From positions 1-64,000 of the forward strand of contig CAJXUA010000002.1 of NCBI GenBank assembly GCA_913060695.1: a DNA stretch of 64,000 nucleotides, read 5' to 3'. The position numbers were made by a program, and so were the translations under genes. Within the stretch, counting starts at the first letter, position 1. Every line of letters begins with the position of its first letter. The stretch comes from an uncultured Gammaproteobacteria bacterium (lineage in GTDB: Bacteria > Pseudomonadota > Gammaproteobacteria > Pseudomonadales > Pseudohongiellaceae). This document shows positions 16,812-27,787 of the stretch, piece after piece. Under the pieces are notes generated by a model that was not told the DNA's origin, searched no databases, and worked only from the letters and a program-made list of their open reading frames with translations.

Positions 16812-17621
16812 ATGCAGCTTGTCTCATTTGATGTTTTCCGCACCCTTGGCTTCCCTGAAACCACAATCCTTAAGCCCGAACACACGCTGCGTCATAAGGA
16901 GCTATTGCGCGAGGCCGACTGGGTACTGTTTCCGGAGTATTGGCAGCTCAACGCCTTGATCTATGGCTTGAATTGTCGAGTATTTCCCAGCGAGGCCAGC
17001 TACCGTATCGGCCACGACAAAGTTGAGATGACCCGTGCCTTTGAGATGGTGGCACCAGCCCACATCCCCCTCACCCTCATAGAGCCGAATACTCCAGAGT
17101 CCGCGCAGCAGGTGTGGGAACAAATGGCACTGCCCTTCGTGGCAAAACTGCCCAAGGCGAGCATGGGCCAGGGCGTGTGGCTGATCGAGAATAGGCAAGA
17201 CTGGCATCGCTACTGCGCGAAGAGTTCGGTGCTCTATGTACAAGAGTACTTACCGATCGATCGCGATGTACGCGTGGTGATAGTCGGCGACAAAGTCGTC
17301 ACCGCCTATTGGCGCACACAGTCCGAGCGCGGCTTCTACAACAACGTGGCCCAGGGCGGCGGAATTGACTATAGCCCAGTGCCTGCGGTGGTCACAGATT
17401 TAGCGCTGAAACTTGCCAACGAACTTGGTGTAGACCATGCGGGGTTCGACATAGCACTTGTCGGCTCCCACCCCTATGTGTTGGAATTCAATCGCCTGTT
17501 CGGCAATCAGGGACTTGGCGGCGCACACATCCTCAAGGATGCCATCCTCGCCTACCTCGCCAGCAAGTCCGAACCGGAAGATCCCGATGGCAAAGCCCCC
17601 ATGTGGCCGATTGCCGTCTAG
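16812..17621 (+). CDS. RimK-like ATP-grasp ligase
   Basis: 269 residues with an ATP-grasp fold. PFVAKLPKASMGQGVWLI is the ATP-binding glycine-rich strand-loop, YVQEYLPIDRDVRVVIVGDKVVTAYWR the central motif, and HAGFDIALVGSHPYVLEFNRLFGNQGL carries the metal-binding Glu and Asn. The family joins a carboxylate to an amine (RimK adds glutamate to ribosomal protein S6; others make small peptides). The substrate here is unknown. It is followed by a GNAT acetyltransferase 38 nt downstream, and the two may be cotranscribed. Confidence 0.82.
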   Translation: MQLVSFDVFRTLGFPETTILKPEHTLRHKELLREADWVLFPEYWQLNALIYGLNCRVFPSEASYRIGHDKVEMTRAFEMVAPAHIPLTLIEPNTPESAQQVWEQMALPFVAKLPKASMGQGVWLIENRQDWHRYCAKSSVLYVQEYLPIDRDVRVVIVGDKVVTAYWRTQSERGFYNNVAQGGGIDYSPVPAVVTDLALKLANELGVDHAGFDIALVGSHPYVLEFNRLFGNQGLGGAHILKDAILAYLASKSEPEDPDGKAPMWPIAV

Positions 17622-17659
17622 AATGCTTTCCTAGCCCCGTGCAAACGACAATCTGACTT

Positions 17660-18151
17660 ATGTCTACTTTTACGATCACGGCAATTGACGAAGACTCTTG
17701 GCCCCATATCGTGCGAATTCAAGCCGAGGTCTATGCCGATATCGAACCCGAGTCTGTCGAGACTCTTAGAAGTAAATGGCACAACTCCCCGCAGTGCTGC
17801 TTCCTATGCAATACCGAGCAAGGCGTGTGCGCATACTTGCTGGCCCATGCATGGCATAGCAACTCGCCTCCCAAACTCTATGAGCCAGCGCCAGTCGCAC
17901 CACTAGGCGATGTGCTGTTCATTCACGATCTTGCCGTCTCCAATCGAGCCGCAGGCATGGGTGTCGGCAAACAGATGGTGAAGCTCTTACTTGAGAATGC
18001 CGAAGCGCAAGGCTTTCGTAGCGCCCTGTTAGTTGCCGTGCAGAACTCTGTGCCTTTCTGGCAGAAGTTTGGCTTCGCGCAAGTTTCGGGCCCTAGGGCC
18101 AGCGCGAGTTACGGAGCGGATGCGCAAGTGATGAGCCTGGAATTTACTTAG
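17660..18151 (+). CDS. GNAT-family N-acetyltransferase
   Basis: 163 residues. The acetyl-CoA pyrophosphate loop appears as RAAGMGVGKQMV (motif A, QxxGxG-like), followed by GFRSALLVAVQNSVPFWQKFGFAQV, the usual end of a GNAT domain. It probably acetylates an amino group on a small molecule or protein using acetyl-CoA. It follows the ATP-grasp gene closely. The acceptor cannot be inferred. Confidence 0.85.
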   Translation: MSTFTITAIDEDSWPHIVRIQAEVYADIEPESVETLRSKWHNSPQCCFLCNTEQGVCAYLLAHAWHSNSPPKLYEPAPVAPLGDVLFIHDLAVSNRAAGMGVGKQMVKLLLENAEAQGFRSALLVAVQNSVPFWQKFGFAQVSGPRASASYGADAQVMSLEFT

Positions 18152-18246
18152 CAATAGTCTAAAGCGAGTTGAATAAAATCCTTTGAGAGTGCCCAATAGG
18201 CATATATCGCCATAAGATAGCGAGCAATGGCTCAAAGGAGTAAGAA

Positions 18247-19530
18247 ATGCAGGCCCTTCTCTCGGCAGACCGCATGCGGTTTATCATCAACCGCATCCAG
18301 GAACGATTATGGGTTCGCCCCTTATTCCTCTGCCTTTTATCGATTGGCGCTGTATTCCTAGCCAAGTATGCCGATAGCACGTCCTTAGCACAGTATGTTC
18401 CCGAGCTCGCCCCTGAGTCACTAGACGCGCTCCTGACCGTGATGGCCTCCAGTATGCTGGTGATTGCCACCTTCTCCGTCGGCTCTATGGTCTCGGCCTA
18501 TGCCTCGGCGAGCAATACCGCAACCCCACGCTCATTCTCGGTAGTAGTGGCCGATGACGCTTCGCAGAATGCGCTTTCAACTTTCGTAGGTGCGTTCATC
18601 TTCAGCATCGTTGCGCTCACGGCGCTCAATAACGACTACTTCGAAACTGCGGGTCTGTTTGTACTCTTCGTGTTAACGGGTTTCGTATTCGGCTCTGTCA
18701 TCATCACATTTGTTCGCTGGGTAGACCGTATCGCACGCCTTGGCCGCATGGGCTCCACAATCGAGAAAGTTGAGAAAGCCAGCGCTAAGGCCTTAAGACG
18801 ACGCCGTGACGCGCCTACACTTCGCGGATTGCCTATTCGCACAAAGAGGGAAGATGCTAAGGCCGTGTACAGCGACACCGTGGGCTATGTGCAACAGATC
18901 GATATGGATGACCTAGAGAGCTGGGCACAAGAGAATGAAGCGAAGATTATCGTAAATGCGTTACCAGGCACCTTCGTAACACCAGACCTAGCGATCGCCT
19001 ATGTTGCTACGAGTGGCAAGGCTAAAAGCGACGAAGACTTCCACTGCGTAAAAGAAGCCTTTCAAATTGGGCGTGATCGTTTATTCGATGACGACCCACG
19101 CTTCGGGCTCGTAGTCCTTTCGGAGATCGCGGCGCGCGCCCTTTCACCCGCCGTGAATGATCACGGCACAGCTATCGACATCATCGGCACAGTAGTGCGC
19201 CTCCTTGTCCAATGGCAGCAGCCCGCACAGGAGAGCGAGAACTCCGCTAAGCAATGTTCACGCATTGAAGTGCCCGAGATATCTGCCAGCGATCTATTCG
19301 ACGATGCCTTTACCGCCATCGCGCGCGATGGCGCGGGGGTCATCGAGGTGTCCGTGCGCCTACAAAAGGCACTACACTCCTTAGCGCTGTTGGGAGACGA
19401 CGACATGCGCGAAGCCGCGCAGAGGCACAGTCGCTTAGCGCTTAAACGAGCGGAGAAAGCCTTAGCATTGCCAGAAGATTTCGAGTTAGCACAGGCCGCA
19501 GGCAAGTTCGCACAGGACCAGAGATCATGA
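18247..19530 (+). CDS. DUF2254 family membrane protein
   Basis: 427 residues. Four hydrophobic segments lie in the first 155 residues (about 20-38, 60-90, 115-135, 137-158), followed by a soluble C-terminal part with SEIAARALSPAVNDHGTAIDIIG, a segment typical of DUF2254. The function of the family is unknown. It has been suggested to be a membrane channel or sensor. The start has AAGGAG 6 nt upstream. Its stop overlaps the next ATG by 4 nt, so it is translationally coupled to the CCC1/VIT1 protein. Confidence 0.85.
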   Translation: MQALLSADRMRFIINRIQERLWVRPLFLCLLSIGAVFLAKYADSTSLAQYVPELAPESLDALLTVMASSMLVIATFSVGSMVSAYASASNTATPRSFSVVVADDASQNALSTFVGAFIFSIVALTALNNDYFETAGLFVLFVLTGFVFGSVIITFVRWVDRIARLGRMGSTIEKVEKASAKALRRRRDAPTLRGLPIRTKREDAKAVYSDTVGYVQQIDMDDLESWAQENEAKIIVNALPGTFVTPDLAIAYVATSGKAKSDEDFHCVKEAFQIGRDRLFDDDPRFGLVVLSEIAARALSPAVNDHGTAIDIIGTVVRLLVQWQQPAQESENSAKQCSRIEVPEISASDLFDDAFTAIARDGAGVIEVSVRLQKALHSLALLGDDDMREAAQRHSRLALKRAEKALALPEDFELAQAAGKFAQDQRS

Positions 19531-20216
19531 AGCATCGAGAAGGACATTTAACTCATCGCGTTGGCTGGCTGCGCGCCGCGGTGCTGGGAGCCAACGACGG
19601 CATTGTCTCTACCGCGAGCCTGATACTCGGTGTCGCGGCATCGGGTGCCAGTAGTGCCGCAATACTTGTCGCGGGCATAGCGGGCTTAGTCGCTGGGGCG
19701 ATGTCCATGGCGGCAGGAGAATACGTATCAGTCAGCTCACAGGCCGACACGGAACGGGCAGACCTAGCACGCGAGAAACAAGAACTAGAGGAAACCCCAA
19801 AGCAGGAGCTTGCCGAATTAAGCGCCATCTACGAACAGCGCGGCCTAGATAAGGACCTCGCAAAACAGGTAGCAGTCCAGCTGACCGCCCATGACGCTCT
19901 TGGCGCCCACGCGCGCGACGAACTAGGTATTTCTGATTCGACCACAGCTCGTCCCATTCAGGCCGCTCTCGCATCGGCACTCAGCTTCACAGTAGGAGCA
20001 GCACTGCCGATACTGGTATCCGTACTCGTCCCCATGTCGCGTATGATGCTTTCCGTGTCGCTTAGCTCACTCCTATTTCTAGGCCTACTCGGAGCCTTAT
20101 CTGCCCGAGCCGGCGGGGCGCCTATGCTATTAGCTGCAAGAAGAGTGACCTTTTGGGGAGCATTGGCGATGCTGGCAACGGCGGGCGTAGGAACACTTTT
20201 TGGCGTGTCGGTCTAA
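19527..20216 (+). CDS. VIT1/CCC1 family metal transporter
   Basis: 229 residues. LGANDGIVSTASLILGVAA starts the first membrane helix, and GAMSMAAGEYVSVSSQADTE carries the conserved Gly-Met-rich second segment. The cytosolic metal-binding helical domain (LAREKQELEETPKQELAELS) is followed by three C-terminal helices, the five-helix VIT1/CCC1 layout. Relatives export Fe(II) or Mn(II) from the cytosol. ATGA overlap with the DUF2254 gene suggests joint function, perhaps metal homeostasis. Confidence 0.9.
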   Translation: MKHREGHLTHRVGWLRAAVLGANDGIVSTASLILGVAASGASSAAILVAGIAGLVAGAMSMAAGEYVSVSSQADTERADLAREKQELEETPKQELAELSAIYEQRGLDKDLAKQVAVQLTAHDALGAHARDELGISDSTTARPIQAALASALSFTVGAALPILVSVLVPMSRMMLSVSLSSLLFLGLLGALSARAGGAPMLLAARRVTFWGALAMLATAGVGTLFGVSV

Positions 20217-20223
20217 GAAGCTT

Positions 20224-20751
20224 ATGGCAAATTCGAATAGTACGACCATCGGACTTGTGAACCCTAAGACGCCGACCAATATGGGGGCGATCATGAGAGC
20301 CGCGGGCTGTTATCAGGTAGCGTGCGTGCGCTATACCGGCGAACGTTTTGGCTATGCCGTGAAGTATCATACGGACACGAAGGATATTTTCGGGCGAATT
20401 CCACTACTCAACGTCGAATCTCTCCTAGATGGCCTGCCCACTGCAACTAAGATAGTGTGTGTAGAACTAGTGGAAGGTGCCTCACCGCTGCCGGAATTTG
20501 TCCACCCGGAGCAGGCGATCTATATATTCGGGCCAGAGGATGGGTCTGTACCTCAAGAGCTCATCGATAGGGCCGATCACGTCGTCTATATACCGACCAT
20601 CGGCTGCATGAATCTCGCCGCCACGGTCAATGTCCTGCTTTATGACAGGCTAGCCAAGTCTCCGGCGGCGCATAACTGCCAAGAACACATAGTCAATAAT
20701 CGCGACATCAACAATCGCCTGCGCATGAAGCTGCAGAACAGCGAAACTTAA
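20224..20751 (+). CDS. SPOUT-family RNA 2'-O-methyltransferase (TrmH-like)
   Basis: 175 residues from the ATG at 20224, chosen because the family start TTIGLVNPKTPTNMGAIMRAAG follows closely. An upstream frame extension to 20200 overlaps the CCC1 gene. The three SPOUT motifs are visible: NxGAIxRAA, IFGPEDGSVPQELID and YIPTIGCMNLAATVNVLLYD, forming the knotted SAM-binding site. It should methylate a tRNA or rRNA ribose. It is short, without the N-terminal RNA-binding extension, like TrmL-type enzymes. The exact site is unknown. Confidence 0.85.
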   Translation: MANSNSTTIGLVNPKTPTNMGAIMRAAGCYQVACVRYTGERFGYAVKYHTDTKDIFGRIPLLNVESLLDGLPTATKIVCVELVEGASPLPEFVHPEQAIYIFGPEDGSVPQELIDRADHVVYIPTIGCMNLAATVNVLLYDRLAKSPAAHNCQEHIVNNRDINNRLRMKLQNSET

Positions 20752-20784
20752 CAAAACAATGCTCGACGAGCATGGATACAGATT

Positions 20785-21027
20785 ATGAGTACAGAGCAAG
20801 CTAACAACCCACTGCACGGACTAACACTCGAGACTATCGTCACCCGGCTAGAAGAGCACTATGGCTGGGATGGCTTAGCGCAGCGCATCGACGTCAACTG
20901 CTTCAAGAGCGACCCCAGTGTAAAATCCTCACTAAAGTTTCTGCGCAAGACCCAATGGGCCAGAACGAAAGTAGAAGCCCTCTATGTATCGACTTTCGCT
21001 ACAGCATCACCCTGGCTCAAAAAATAG
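20785..21027 (+). CDS. VF530-type DNA-binding protein (DUF2132)
   Basis: 80 residues. The domain [23 protein letters not shown] and [26 protein letters not shown] are hallmarks of the VF530/DUF2132 family, small proteins whose structure suggests DNA binding. The function is unknown. It starts 33 nt after the methyltransferase gene and is probably in the same operon. Confidence 0.85.
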   Translation: MSTEQANNPLHGLTLETIVTRLEEHYGWDGLAQRIDVNCFKSDPSVKSSLKFLRKTQWARTKVEALYVSTFATASPWLKK

Positions 21028-21100
21028 CCTTTTACATGGGTGTTGTTCTACACTAACCGTGTACAAGAAAACCCATAGCTGTGATCTGAGGAGAATGCCA

Positions 21101-21895
21101 ATGAGTGCGCGAACCGATGTATCAACAGACGTAGAAGAAAATCTTAACCCCTCCATACACCCCGTACATGCGGCTGACCTACTCGGCGTTCTAAAACTAG
21201 GCGCAGCCGACTTCGAAGCTAAACCTACCCACGGGGTGTTCATCACCTTGATCTACGGCCTGATCGCGCTGTTTACGGCGCTAATGGGCTTAGGTGAGAA
21301 TTTCCTACCACTGCTGTTTCCGCTTCTTGCGGGCACGGCGATAATTGGGCCTCTTGCCGCCAGCGGCCTGTATGAGCTAAGCCGGCGACGCGAACAGGGC
21401 CTAGACTATTCATGGCACCACGTCTTCGACGTTATCCATGCGCCTTCGCGCTGGGGAATAGCCGCAATGGGCCTAATACTGGCCGTTCTTTTCGTGGCTT
21501 GGCTAGTGACGGCGCAATTGCTCTATAACGCATTTTTTACAGGCGAGCATCCCGATACTTTGATCTTGATGTGGGAGCAGGTGTTCTCGACGAGTGCTGG
21601 CTGGAGCTTATTGATCGCTGGTACTGCAATAGGCTTTGTCTATAGTGCGATTGTCTATGCCGCGACCGTGGTGTCATTGCCGATGATGCTGCATCACAAG
21701 ATTGGACTCGGCAAAGCGGTACTCACGTCTGTGCGCGTTGTTCAAAACAATTGGCGCGCAATGGCGACTTGGTACTGCATAGTCGTCGCAATGGTCTTGC
21801 TAGGGTCCTTACCTCTATTCCTAGGGCTCGCCGTGGTCGTTCCAATACTCGGACATGCCACGTGGCATCTCTACCGAAAATCCGTTAGCGTTTAG
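21101..21895 (+). CDS. DUF2189 family integral membrane protein
   Basis: 264 residues from the ATG at 21101 (MSARTDVSTDVEENL), which has GAGGAG 7 nt upstream. The longer frame to 20984 overlaps the VF530 gene and has no ribosome site. About six transmembrane helices match DUF2189, with the family segments GVFITLIYGLIALFTAL, FPLLAGTAIIGPLAASGLYE and ALLTSVRVVQNNWRAMA-like VLTSVRVVQNNWRAMATW. The function is unknown. It is convergent with katG, and a strong terminator sits between them. Confidence 0.85.
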   Translation: MSARTDVSTDVEENLNPSIHPVHAADLLGVLKLGAADFEAKPTHGVFITLIYGLIALFTALMGLGENFLPLLFPLLAGTAIIGPLAASGLYELSRRREQGLDYSWHHVFDVIHAPSRWGIAAMGLILAVLFVAWLVTAQLLYNAFFTGEHPDTLILMWEQVFSTSAGWSLLIAGTAIGFVYSAIVYAATVVSLPMMLHHKIGLGKAVLTSVRVVQNNWRAMATWYCIVVAMVLLGSLPLFLGLAVVVPILGHATWHLYRKSVSV

Positions 21896-21908
21896 TGTGC
21901 CTAAAAAA

Positions 21909-21940
21909 ACGAGCGCGGCCTACATAGGCTGCGCTCGTTT
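21909..21940. terminator. Bidirectional terminator between the DUF2189 gene and katG
   Basis: ACGAGCGCGGCC (21909-21920) pairs with GGCTGCGCTCGT (21927-21938) with one mismatch and a 6-nt loop. It is flanked by AAAAAAA on the left and TTTGT on the right, so it can end transcription from both sides. Confidence 0.8.
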
Positions 21941-21956
21941 GTCTAAGGTCAAAGGT

Positions 21957-24215
<2,259 letters not shown>

Positions 24216-24266
24216 CTATACAGCAAGGATGCGCGATAGTTTAAACTTGTTTTTTAATGGTTTTCG

Positions 24267-24281
24267 ATAGTTTTTATCTAT
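24267..24281. promoter_or_regulatory. Half of an OxyR-type site in the katG/flavoprotein divergent region
   Basis: ATAG-N7-CTAT at 24267-24281 fits one of the two units of an OxyR box (ATAG-N7-CTAT, repeated after 7 nt). The second unit is not recognisable at the required spacing, although CGATAGTTT recurs at 24234-24242. A TATAAT at 24283-24288 directly follows and could be the -10 element of the plus-strand gene. Confidence 0.3.
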
Positions 24282-24343
24282 CTATAATACTCCTATAGTC
24301 CATGGCATACTGCCTGTTGCACCGAACAACTGGAGCTTAGCCC

Positions 24344-25564
24344 ATGCAACGCCGCAATTTCCTCAAAGGCTCTGCCGCACTTCTAAGCGCACTCCCAATC
24401 AATGCCGCTCTCGCTGCAGAACCCACAACTAGGCTTGCGAACTCAGCATCTACAAACACCGCACAGATGCTGGACGGCGCCAAGCAACTCGCCCCAATCA
24501 TTGCCACTCCGGATCGAATTATCGAGATGAATGTCTGCACCCGCCCGTTTAGAGCGCAGGGGCCACGCATCGAATCCGAACGTATTGGGCGCAAGAGCGT
24601 GGTGCACAACTACGGGCACGGCGGCAGTGGCTGGTCTCTGTCCTGGGGCAGCGGGCAAATCGCCGTGGAGATGGCTAGGGCAACTGGTCATAAAGAGATC
24701 GCGGTCATCGGTTGCGGCGCGATAGGCCTAACCACGGCACTAGTTGCACAACAGGCAGGGTTGAGGGTCACCATCTACGCGAAGGAGCGCCCGCCCTATG
24801 TGCGCTCGCACCGCGCGACTGGGGCATGGACTCCCGACTCGCGCATCTGCAGCGCGCAATTTGCGCCTAATTTCGCTAAGCAATGGGAAACCATGGCGCG
24901 TTATTCGTTCCGCCGTTACCAATCCTTGCTTGGCGTTGCAGGCAACCCCATAGAGTGGCGCGACATGTATAGCCTTTCCGATATTCCGTTTGGTAGGCCG
25001 CAGCCTAGCGCAGAATCCGGCGAACCTGCCTACCCTCATTTCGAGGCAGAGCTAATCCGGGACATCACCCCCCAAGCAGTCCCCATCAGCTCTCACCCCT
25101 TTCCTGTCTCCCATGTGCAGCGACGCTCGACCATGCTGTTTAACATCGCAGAGTACACGCGCTTGCTTATGGCGGACTTCCTAGCCAATGGCGGCGTGAT
25201 GGAAACTTTTTCAATGCAGGATAAGAGCGATTTTTCTGCCATAGATGAACGGACCATCATCAATTGCACTGGCTATGGGGCAAGAGCCTTGTTGGCCGAT
25301 GACTCGATCATTCCTGTGCGCGGACAAACCGCCAAGCTAATGCCCCAACCGGAGGTGGACTATGGCTTCTACTTTAATAGCCGCCACGTATCTGTGTACC
25401 CCCGCCGCGACGGTATGCTGGTGCAGGCGCAGGCCGAAGGCGATTTCAACAACGACGCGGAGAACCTAGACCCGAATGAGTCCATCACCGCCGTGCGTCG
25501 CCTCGGGGAGATCGTGGAGCAAATGCAGGCAAAGGACGAGAGCAAGCTACAGGGAGGGGTGTAG
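24344..25564 (+). CDS. Exported FAD-dependent oxidoreductase of the D-amino-acid oxidase family
   Basis: 406 residues. The N-terminus MQRRNFLKGSAALLSALP resembles a Tat signal with RRNFLK. The FAD-binding VIGCGAIGLTTALVAQQAG is at about 120-138. HNYGHGGSGWSLSWG, the DAO-family flavin-contact motif, comes unusually early (about 88-102), ahead of the Rossmann strand, so the domain order looks permuted compared with typical DAO. The C-terminal DAO strand RDGMLVQAQAEGDFNN is present. It probably oxidises an amino acid or amine in the periplasm with release of peroxide. It overlaps the convergent gene at 25547 by 18 nt. Confidence 0.8.
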   Translation: MQRRNFLKGSAALLSALPINAALAAEPTTRLANSASTNTAQMLDGAKQLAPIIATPDRIIEMNVCTRPFRAQGPRIESERIGRKSVVHNYGHGGSGWSLSWGSGQIAVEMARATGHKEIAVIGCGAIGLTTALVAQQAGLRVTIYAKERPPYVRSHRATGAWTPDSRICSAQFAPNFAKQWETMARYSFRRYQSLLGVAGNPIEWRDMYSLSDIPFGRPQPSAESGEPAYPHFEAELIRDITPQAVPISSHPFPVSHVQRRSTMLFNIAEYTRLLMADFLANGGVMETFSMQDKSDFSAIDERTIINCTGYGARALLADDSIIPVRGQTAKLMPQPEVDYGFYFNSRHVSVYPRRDGMLVQAQAEGDFNNDAENLDPNESITAVRRLGEIVEQMQAKDESKLQGGV

Positions 25565-25954
25565 CTCTACTGGAATTGCCTTATCGCGAGCTCCAGTTAC
25601 AGCGCTAATCAAGGAATCTCCCCAGGTGTATTTCTGGTGCATCAGGGCATTGATATGATCTCGTTTGTCGCGCCGCAGAACGCCAGTATAGACCGCAGTC
25701 TTCCCGTTGCGAGTGACCTCGAAGTTACCGTTCTCTTGAATGCGTTCGAACCACAGCGAAGTGCCATTGCCACTACGTAGATATTGTTGTCCTTCGTCGT
25801 CGACCACCCATAGACGAGTGACCATGGGCTCACCCTGATCGTCGAGCGTATGCATCTCGACTACCTCGACTCGTTCCGAGGCTACTTGCACGACACCCAA
25901 GCCCAACAAGAAGAGTCCGATTAAGATGCCGGCACTCCAGAACAATATCTTCAT
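25547..25954 (-). CDS. Membrane-anchored protein of unknown function, possibly a split-barrel fold
   Basis: 135 residues. One N-terminal membrane helix (MKILFWSAGILIGLFLLGLG) is followed by a beta-rich domain. The pattern TRLWVVDDEGQQYLRSGNGTSLWFERIQENGNFEV recalls the DUF385/flavin-type split-barrel proteins, but without motifs that prove cofactor binding. The 3' end overlaps the flavoprotein gene in the opposite direction by 18 nt. The function is not known. Confidence 0.65.
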   Translation of the reverse strand: MKILFWSAGILIGLFLLGLGVVQVASERVEVVEMHTLDDQGEPMVTRLWVVDDEGQQYLRSGNGTSLWFERIQENGNFEVTRNGKTAVYTGVLRRDKRDHINALMHQKYTWGDSLISAVTGARDKAIPVELHPSL

Positions 25955-26088
25955 TGTCTATCTCCCTTTAACCCTGTTCGTAATTGTATGCCTGTCCACG
26001 GCAATCTCAAAATTGCCTGTGACAACACAGCAAAGCACACGAGGCCTGCTACAATGCGAGCAGTCTTTAGAACACAATGGAGCCCCCG

Positions 26089-26964
26089 ATGCCCAACTTA
26101 GAACTCCCATCTTCACTCGTTAGCGTGCAATGGCTAGCCGACGCCCTTGCCAATAAGCCCAGCGAGCTTATCGTCCTCGATGCTAGCTGGCATATGCCTG
26201 CGGCGCAGCGCGATGGTGAGGCGGAATGGCGTCAAGTGCGTATCCGCGGTTCGCGTTTCTTCGATTTCGATCGCCGTATTTGCGACCGCGACGCAACGCT
26301 GCCGCATATGATGCCAGACGCCTCTGTGTTCACCTCGGAGATGCAGCGCCTCGGCATCGATAAAGACAGTGTCGTCGTGATCTACGACAGCCTTGGCATA
26401 CAGACGAGTCCACGCGCTTGGTGGATGCTCAAATCCATGGGCTTAGAGCAATGCGCAGTGCTCGATGGCGGCTTACCAGCGTGGCAGGCTGCGGGCTTCG
26501 ACATCGACATCGAGGAGCCGAGCGAGAAGCCCTTTAATGGGAATTTTACCGCCAATTTCCACGCCTCCATGTTCTGCGATTGGCGCGAAGTACTACTCGC
26601 GACGAGCTCCGAGAATACCCGCATCCTCGACGCTCGCTCGGCCGACCGCTTCTATGGACGCGCTCCAGAGCCCCGTGCTGGGCTTCGCAGCGGTCACATG
26701 CCTGGGGCGCTTAGCCTGCCCTTCGACCGCTTGATAGTCGATGGCCATATGCGCCCGGCGCAGGAGTTACAAGCGGCGCTACAGTCTTTGCTACATAAAG
26801 ACGTACATCGCCTTATCGCGACCTGCGGCTCCGGCGTCACCTCCTGTGTCATCGCTTTTGCCGCCTACCTAGTAGGCTATAGAGACATCAGCGTGTATGA
26901 CGGGTCATGGTCCGAATGGGGTGCCGGGGACAAGTTGCCAGTCACCTGCGCTCCGGCAAACTAA
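26089..26964 (+). CDS. sseA: 3-mercaptopyruvate/thiosulfate sulfurtransferase
   Basis: 291 residues from the ATG at 26089, which has GGAG 4-5 nt upstream. An in-frame ATG at 26077 is possible but badly placed. Two rhodanese domains are present. The catalytic loop CGSGVTS has its nucleophile at Cys246, and the CGSGV(T/A) form marks mercaptopyruvate sulfurtransferases rather than CRKGVT thiosulfate enzymes. YDSLGIQTSPRAWWML is the matching N-terminal-domain motif. It transfers sulfur from 3-mercaptopyruvate to thiols or cyanide. It is single-gene. Confidence 0.92.
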   Translation: MPNLELPSSLVSVQWLADALANKPSELIVLDASWHMPAAQRDGEAEWRQVRIRGSRFFDFDRRICDRDATLPHMMPDASVFTSEMQRLGIDKDSVVVIYDSLGIQTSPRAWWMLKSMGLEQCAVLDGGLPAWQAAGFDIDIEEPSEKPFNGNFTANFHASMFCDWREVLLATSSENTRILDARSADRFYGRAPEPRAGLRSGHMPGALSLPFDRLIVDGHMRPAQELQAALQSLLHKDVHRLIATCGSGVTSCVIAFAAYLVGYRDISVYDGSWSEWGAGDKLPVTCAPAN

Positions 26965-27037
26965 GCGTGGGACAGCGCGGTGAAATTTCGTATACTCACT
27001 GGCCCGCACCAACACAATGCCCTTGTCGAGTTACGCA

Positions 27038-27778
27038 ATGAGCGAAGAGAAAACTACAGAAACGCCTAGCAGCGCCGCGCAGAGCCAGCCTCCTAAGGGC
27101 AGCTTTCTTGCGAATTTAGCGTTCAATATAGTCCTGCCCGTCTTTATCCTGAGCAAGCTCAGCGGTGATGACAGCCTCGGCCCATCGCTGAGCATCGTAT
27201 TCGCGTTAATTTTCCCGATTGGCTATGGCCTTTGGGATCTACGCCAATCCGGCAAGATCAATCCGTTCTCTGTTCTGGGGGTGGTCAGCGTGTTCCTCAC
27301 AGGGGGCATCAGCCTTCTGGAGCTCGACCCGAAATACATCGCGATCAAAGAAGCCGCTATCCCCGCGATTATCGGTATCGCAGTACTATTTACGCAGCGC
27401 ACTCGCTTTCCTTTGGTGAAAACACTCATTTTGAATGCACAATTAGTGCGGGTTGAAGCGCTCTATGAAGCGCTTGCCCAGAAGGGTAAGACGGCGATGT
27501 TTGAGAGACGCATGGGACAGGCCTCGTTCATCGTGGCGGGTTCTTTCTTTGTCTCCTCTGTACTCAACTATGTGCTGGCGAAGATCATCCTCGTCAGCCC
27601 ACCGGGCACCACAGAGTTCAGTGAAGAGTTGGGCAAGATGACAGCGCTTAGCTACCCTGTCATCGCCCTGCCAAGCATGGTCATTCTGATGTTGGCGATC
27701 TGGTTTGTGTTCTCACAGATTAAAAAACTAACGGGCGAGAGCCTGGAGACCTTTCTAGTCGATCAAGATAAGACTTAG
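27038..27778 (+). CDS. VC0807-family membrane protein
   Basis: 246 residues from the ATG at 27038 (MSEEKTTETPSS). A start at 27017 is also possible. A hydrophilic N-terminus of about 30 residues precedes five or six membrane helices. LANLAFNIVLPVFILSKLSG and ALIFPIGYGLWDLRQSGKIN resemble the VC0807 group, which is distantly like septation protein A and is often mislabelled as an MFS transporter. The function is unknown. Confidence 0.75.
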   Translation: MSEEKTTETPSSAAQSQPPKGSFLANLAFNIVLPVFILSKLSGDDSLGPSLSIVFALIFPIGYGLWDLRQSGKINPFSVLGVVSVFLTGGISLLELDPKYIAIKEAAIPAIIGIAVLFTQRTRFPLVKTLILNAQLVRVEALYEALAQKGKTAMFERRMGQASFIVAGSFFVSSVLNYVLAKIILVSPPGTTEFSEELGKMTALSYPVIALPSMVILMLAIWFVFSQIKKLTGESLETFLVDQDKT

Positions 27779-27787
27779 GCGATTAGG

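Noticed and set aside
20984-21100. N-terminal extension of the DUF2189 protein to 20984
   Set aside because: It overlaps the VF530 gene and has no ribosome site; the ATG at 21101 has GAGGAG.
24230-24290. A full OxyR tetrameric site upstream of katG
   Set aside because: Only one ATAG-N7-CTAT unit is present; the second unit at the required spacing is absent, so just a half-site is listed.
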